This document shows positions 23,951 to 27,706 of a DNA stretch of 27,706 nucleotides, piece after piece (position 1 is the stretch's first letter; each line of letters begins with the position of its first letter). Source of the stretch: Spirochaetaceae bacterium (GTDB lineage: Bacteria; Spirochaetota; Spirochaetia; Treponematales; Rectinemataceae). Made by a program: the position numbers and the translations under genes. Location: assembly GCA_003452735.1 (NCBI GenBank), contig DMNL01000140.1, positions 1 to 27,706 of the forward strand, in the 5' to 3' direction. The notes below the pieces were generated by a model that was given only the letters and a program-made list of their open reading frames with translations, was not told the origin of the DNA and did no database searches.

Positions 23951-25261
23951 ATGAGAGCTGTAGATATCATTATTAAGAAACGTCATGGCGAATCCCTCGA
24001 TGAAAAAGAGATCCGCTTTTTTATCGAAGGATATGTAAAGGGCGAGATACCAGATTATCAAGTTTCTGCTCTATTGATGGCGATATTCTTTCAAGGCATG
24101 TCAGCGCAGGAGACCGCTGCCCTTACCCAAGCTATGCTCGATTCGGGGGAAAGAATGGATCTTTCCGGAATCCCAGGGCCTTTTATAGATAAGCATTCGA
24201 CAGGTGGAGTTGGCGATAAGATATCGCTACCGCTTGCTCCAATAGTTGCAGCATGTGGAGTAAGAGTGCCTATGATGTCAGGCAGAGCTCTTGGACATAC
24301 AGGAGGAACTCTCGACAAGCTCGAATCCATCCCTGGATATATAACTGATCTTGAGCCTGCAGAATTTCGAAAAGGCCTACTGGAAGAAGGCTTCGCGATG
24401 ACAGGTCAAACTGCGCATATCGTTCCAGCCGATAAAAAGCTATATGCACTTAGGGATGTAACCGGAACAATCGAGTCCATCCCACTTATAACAGCTTCGA
24501 TATTATCAAAGAAAGTTGCAGAAGGTGCAGAAGGTATAGTCTTCGATGTAAAATGTGGCTCGGGCGCATTCATGAAAGGCTATGATGATGCCAAGGCTCT
24601 TGCAAAAAGCCTTGTTGCAACAGGCAAAAAAATGGGAAAAAAAGTTGTTGCAGTACTAACCAATATGTCGCAACCACTTGGATACAAAGTGGGCAATTTT
24701 CTCGAGATCGAAGAGGCTCTGGATTGTCTCGAAGGTAAGGGACCTAAAGACGTTATGGAGCTTACATATTGGCTGGGAGCTTGGATGCTTGTTCTAGGTG
24801 GTAAAGCAAAGGATGTTTCGGAAGGCAAAAGCCTATGCGAAGAAGCCATAGAGTCTAAGGCCGCACTCAACCTTTTCTACCGAAATGTAGTACGACAGGG
24901 TGGCAATCTAGAAGAGATGCAAAAAAAAAGAGGATCCTGGCGCTCAGAATACTCTATGGAAATTAGAGCTGATAAAGATGGATATATCGCTTCCATCGAT
25001 GCTCTCAAAATCGGGCTCGCAGGCGTATACCTCGGAGTAGGAAGAAATCGAACAGAAGACAGCGTAAGCCCCACAGCAGGCTTTATCTTCGATAAGAAGA
25101 GTGGGTACCATGTATCAAAGGGCGAACGCATCGCAACGCTATTTGGCAAAGACAGCCAAAGCCTAGAAGCTGCATTCCCTCTCGCTCTGAATGCCATTTC
25201 CATAGAAAACACCGCTCCATCAATATCATCACTTATTCTTGAAGAAATTACCGTATCATGA
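23951..25261 (+). CDS. pdp: Pyrimidine-nucleoside (thymidine) phosphorylase
   Basis: The 436-aa enzyme splits thymidine, uridine or deoxyuridine with phosphate into the base and (deoxy)ribose-1-phosphate. The family signature is clear: the phosphate loop KHSTGGVGDK at 81-90, then SGRALGHTGGTLDKLESIPG, and ALRDVTGTIESIPLITASILSKK, which holds the pyrimidine-binding Arg, Ser and Lys. The length is that of bacterial Pdp/DeoA (about 433-440). Uridine versus thymidine preference cannot be read. GGAG lies nine nt before the ATG. The recJ ATG overlaps its stop (ATGA), so the two are translationally coupled. With the BMP importer and UPRT-like gene it suggests pyrimidine salvage. Confidence 0.94.
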   Translation: MRAVDIIIKKRHGESLDEKEIRFFIEGYVKGEIPDYQVSALLMAIFFQGMSAQETAALTQAMLDSGERMDLSGIPGPFIDKHSTGGVGDKISLPLAPIVAACGVRVPMMSGRALGHTGGTLDKLESIPGYITDLEPAEFRKGLLEEGFAMTGQTAHIVPADKKLYALRDVTGTIESIPLITASILSKKVAEGAEGIVFDVKCGSGAFMKGYDDAKALAKSLVATGKKMGKKVVAVLTNMSQPLGYKVGNFLEIEEALDCLEGKGPKDVMELTYWLGAWMLVLGGKAKDVSEGKSLCEEAIESKAALNLFYRNVVRQGGNLEEMQKKRGSWRSEYSMEIRADKDGYIASIDALKIGLAGVYLGVGRNRTEDSVSPTAGFIFDKKSGYHVSKGERIATLFGKDSQSLEAAFPLALNAISIENTAPSISSLILEEITVS

Positions 25262-27453
25262 AGTGGATAAAAAGAGAGATAGACCCAGTTCAAGTGCGCA
25301 GCCTTGCTCGGCGCTACGAAATAGATACTCTGACGGCCTCTATTCTGGTACGCAGAAATATAATCGAGCCAGAACAAATACAGTTCTATCTCGAGAGCGA
25401 TCTACAACTGCTACATAATCCTTTCCTCTTCAAAGACATGGAGGATGCGGTAGACCGAATTATCACAGCCCGAGAAGAAGAAGAAAAAGTACTTGTGTTT
25501 GGTGATTCTGATGCAGATGGTATTACCTCGACAGTGCTCATGACCGAAGCCCTTAGAGATTTTGGACTGAAAGTACTTCAAAAGGTTCCAGAAGGCGAGG
25601 AACCCTATGGTCTATCAAAGGCTTCGATAGACTTTGCGGAAGAACAAGATGTGAGTCTTATTGTTACAGTAGACTGTGGTATTTCGAATCATGAGGAAGT
25701 GCTCTATGCGAGCCAAAAAGGAATCGATGTCATAATCACAGATCATCATCACATACAAGCAGAAGAGCCACCAAAAGCCATAGCTATAATAAACCCCAAG
25801 ATTCCGGATTGTGGATATCCTTTTAGAGATCTATCTGGATGCGGTGTGGCCCTAAAGCTTGCGCATGCCCTCGCCATAGCTCGTTTAGGCATTCCCAAAG
25901 AACCACTCGCCCTTCTTCGCGCTGGTCAAGCTATTCACCAAGAAATCTGCCTAAATATAGAAAAAAACAAGCTCAGTACTGAGAAAGAAGGCAATCTCGA
26001 GATAGAAGCGATCAGGCTCGATAACCTTATTGAGACAAGCCGTTTAAGAATTATTTCTGACAGTAGGGGATATTTCCCCTCGGGAACTCTCGAAAAGCTA
26101 GAAAAATTTCTTCGTGGCCGTATTGTAGTTGCATGGAATAAAGACACAATAGAAGCCTTCTTCAAGAAAAATTTTGCTGGCCTAGTCGAACTCGAGGTAC
26201 TAGACCTCGAGAAAGTAGTTACACCTATATGGCCCAATATGTCGGCAAATTCCCTGGAAGAACTTGTTCAGATTTCTAGACTGAAAAAGTATGCCTATGG
26301 TCCTTATAGCACTATCGATACCCTCAAACATATTTTCAATGGGTACTTACTCTATACTCTTCAGAGCCAGAGCCTCCTGAGCGATAGAATGCTGCAACTC
26401 GCTGCGCTTGGCACAATCGCAGATCTCATGCCTCTAAAGAATGAAAACAGACTGATTGTGCGGAAAGGAATAGAAAGTCTAAACACTGCTCCGACTAATG
26501 GAATCCGAGAGCTCAAGATAGTACTCAATCTTGGAAGACCGCTCGGATCAAATGATGTAGCTTGGCAGATCACACCCATTATCAATGCTGCTGGCAGGCT
26601 TGGCAAGCCAAAACTAGCTCTAGATCTTCTGCAAGCCGAAACAACAAATGAAGCTATCGAGGCCGCTTCACAGCTAATACAAGCAAACAACGAGCGCAGG
26701 CGCCTTGGAGCGGAAGCTTGGGAAGTAATTCAAGATCAGCTCGCAGAGAGCCTCAAAAAGAGCGGAGGGAAATTTGCCGTAGTGGGCAGTTCCAAGATAA
26801 AAAGTGGAATTACGGGACTACTTGCCTCACGTGCGGCCAATCTCATGAAAATACCTGTGATTGTCGCCGTATTCAAAACAGATGGAACCTGTACAGGTTC
26901 CATTCGTAGTGGGGATACCTTTCCTCTTACCCAGCTCTTGGCCTTTTCCTCTGATCTCTTCCTTGATTATGGAGGCCATGACTCCGCCGCTGGTTTTACC
27001 ATGAAAACCGACGATTGGCAGGCTTTTCTTGAACGGATTGCTCAATTCATGGCGCATACAGAGCTCATAACGGAAGAATCGGAGCTTTCGATAGATGCCG
27101 AACTCCCACATTCTTTTGTTACTCCAGATTTGCTACAGCTATGCCGTCAATTCGAGCCAATCGGAGAAGAGAGCAAACCTCTTGTCTTCTGTTCGAGGAA
27201 CGTCTCAATGGTTGATGCTCAGATAGTCGGGAAAAATGGCAAAAGCCATCTCAAGCTGACGCTGGACTTCGGCACATACAAATGGCCTGCCATGCTCTGG
27301 GATGGAGCACAAAGGCTCGAACGAGATTTTTCATTCAGAAACAACGATAGAATCGATATTATATACAAAGTCACTACAAATTATTGGAACGGCGAAGAGA
27401 GGCCTCAACTCGAGTTGTATGATATCCATCGCGCTGATTTGAAAGGCTTATAG
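25258..27453 (+). CDS. recJ: Single-stranded-DNA-specific exonuclease RecJ with an internal insertion
   Basis: The 731-aa protein is a RecJ, the 5'-3' single-strand exonuclease of the DHH family used in recombination and mismatch repair. Catalytic motifs are DSDADG (83-88), VDCGISNHE, TDHHH (161-165), LSGCGVALKLAHAL (192-205), LAALGTIADLMPL (371-383), and the DHHA1 motif GGHDSAAGF (562-570). E. coli RecJ has 577 residues. Most of the extra length lies between about 225 and 360, inside the DHH domain, where other RecJ proteins have a short link. That insert resembles a DnaQ-type exonuclease fold without its catalytic residues. Its ATG overlaps the pdp stop codon. Confidence 0.92.
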   Translation: MKWIKREIDPVQVRSLARRYEIDTLTASILVRRNIIEPEQIQFYLESDLQLLHNPFLFKDMEDAVDRIITAREEEEKVLVFGDSDADGITSTVLMTEALRDFGLKVLQKVPEGEEPYGLSKASIDFAEEQDVSLIVTVDCGISNHEEVLYASQKGIDVIITDHHHIQAEEPPKAIAIINPKIPDCGYPFRDLSGCGVALKLAHALAIARLGIPKEPLALLRAGQAIHQEICLNIEKNKLSTEKEGNLEIEAIRLDNLIETSRLRIISDSRGYFPSGTLEKLEKFLRGRIVVAWNKDTIEAFFKKNFAGLVELEVLDLEKVVTPIWPNMSANSLEELVQISRLKKYAYGPYSTIDTLKHIFNGYLLYTLQSQSLLSDRMLQLAALGTIADLMPLKNENRLIVRKGIESLNTAPTNGIRELKIVLNLGRPLGSNDVAWQITPIINAAGRLGKPKLALDLLQAETTNEAIEAASQLIQANNERRRLGAEAWEVIQDQLAESLKKSGGKFAVVGSSKIKSGITGLLASRAANLMKIPVIVAVFKTDGTCTGSIRSGDTFPLTQLLAFSSDLFLDYGGHDSAAGFTMKTDDWQAFLERIAQFMAHTELITEESELSIDAELPHSFVTPDLLQLCRQFEPIGEESKPLVFCSRNVSMVDAQIVGKNGKSHLKLTLDFGTYKWPAMLWDGAQRLERDFSFRNNDRIDIIYKVTTNYWNGEERPQLELYDIHRADLKGL

Positions 27454-27464
27454 TACAGAAACTC

Positions 27465-27493
27465 TTGACCAAAACTATAAAAATCACTAAGGT
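27465..27493 (+). promoter_or_regulatory. Candidate promoter for tRNA-Gln
   Basis: TTGACC (27465-27470) is 17 nt upstream of TAAGGT (27488-27493). The -35 matches consensus at 5/6 and the -10 is weak. Transcription would start near 27500, a few bases before the tRNA. Confidence 0.4.
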
Positions 27494-27505
27494 ACAGGTC
27501 GTCAT

Positions 27506-27576
27506 TCCCCGGTTGTGTAATGGTAGCACAGCAGACTCTGGATCTGCTTGTGGGGGTTCGAATCCCTCCTGGGGAA
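27506..27576 (+). tRNA. tRNA-Gln, anticodon CTG
   Basis: A full cloverleaf can be drawn. The acceptor stem is TCCCCGG (27506-27512) with CTGGGGA (27569-27575), with one G-T pair. The D stem is GTGT with GCAC. The anticodon stem is GCAGA (27531-27535) with TCTGC (27543-27547), and its loop CTCTGGA puts the anticodon CTG at 27538-27540. The T stem is GGGGG with CCCTC around TTCGAAT. The discriminator base is A27576 and CCA is not encoded. The tRNA reads CAG (glutamine). Confidence 0.95.
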
Positions 27577-27595
27577 TTTATTTTTGTCCAGGGAG

Positions 27596-27706
27596 TTACA
27601 TTTGCAGAATCAGACGAAGCGCTGTCTTATTCTGCTGAGCCATCTTGGTTGCCATCAGCATGCGTTATTGCTTTACCTGGATGACCGAGGCCCCTTCGTC
27701 TATCGG
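27596..27706 (-). other. Possible 3' end of an unidentified gene, cut by the window edge
   Basis: On the minus strand one frame runs from the window edge with a single TAA (27665-27667), then gives 21 residues, MLMATKMAQQNKTALRLILQM, ending in TAA at 27596-27598. The last part looks like an amphipathic C-terminal helix, faintly reminiscent of flagellin-type or small motility-protein ends. It could be a broken gene, a short ORF or noise. No ribosome binding site supports a start at 27661. Confidence 0.2.

Noticed and set aside
27612..27701. AGACGAAG/CTTCGTCT inverted repeat after the tRNA, considered as an attachment site or element end
   Set aside because: The arms are only 8 bp and 74 nt apart, with no integrase, transposase or duplicated tRNA end in the window.
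1..27706. CRISPR array, insertion sequence or prophage
   Set aside because: No regularly spaced repeats, transposase, integrase or phage structural genes were seen; the genes are chromosomal housekeeping or accessory functions with even composition.

Overview
The window looks like a chromosomal segment of a spirochaete, probably Treponema-like. This rests on a PUR-alpha/BpuR-type nucleic-acid-binding protein, a BMP-family ABC importer of the kind treponemes use for nucleosides or riboflavin, and a tiny COX24/AURKAIP1-like basic protein. It is an inference from protein character. There is no rRNA here to settle it. Genes are dense, start codons are often GTG or TTG, and Shine-Dalgarno sites are mostly AGGAG-like.

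Layout, left to right. A bidirectional-looking hairpin (49-79) lies next to a 30-residue basic protein too short for ordinary ORF calling (102-194) and a P-loop NTPase fused to an Asp23/Gls24-like domain. Divergent to these is a phosphohexomutase followed by the PUR-domain protein. On the minus strand come histidine kinase, thioredoxin reductase and RNase HII. Next are a PHP histidinol phosphatase, a DksA/TraR-like zinc-finger protein divergent from IF-1, an Smr-domain protein, a three-part acyltransferase (LPLAT, zinc ribbon, PH-like tail) and a GltS-type transporter. A minus-strand PduL - extended uracil phosphoribosyltransferase - NudC cluster follows, then an FGGY sugar kinase and a MerR-type regulator. 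A perfect 15-bp inverted repeat separates MerR from a four-gene BMP/ABC import operon. The right part holds a HAD nucleotidase-like gene, rhomboid protease, RecO, pyrimidine-nucleoside phosphorylase, an enlarged RecJ and a tRNA-Gln(CUG).

How the genes may work together. Importer, pyrimidine-nucleoside phosphorylase, uracil phosphoribosyltransferase, HAD nucleotidase and NudC suggest a loose nucleoside/nucleotide salvage neighbourhood. RecO, RecJ and RNase HII are DNA-maintenance genes. DksA-like and IF-1 share a promoter region in which the two -35 boxes form the arms of an inverted repeat.

The most unusual points are: the RecJ insertion that resembles a catalytically dead DnaQ-type exonuclease fold; the dyad and cysteine cluster of the MerR locus; the degenerate sensor kinase; the COX24-like miniprotein; and the consistent tail-to-tail overlap or abutment of all five convergent gene pairs.
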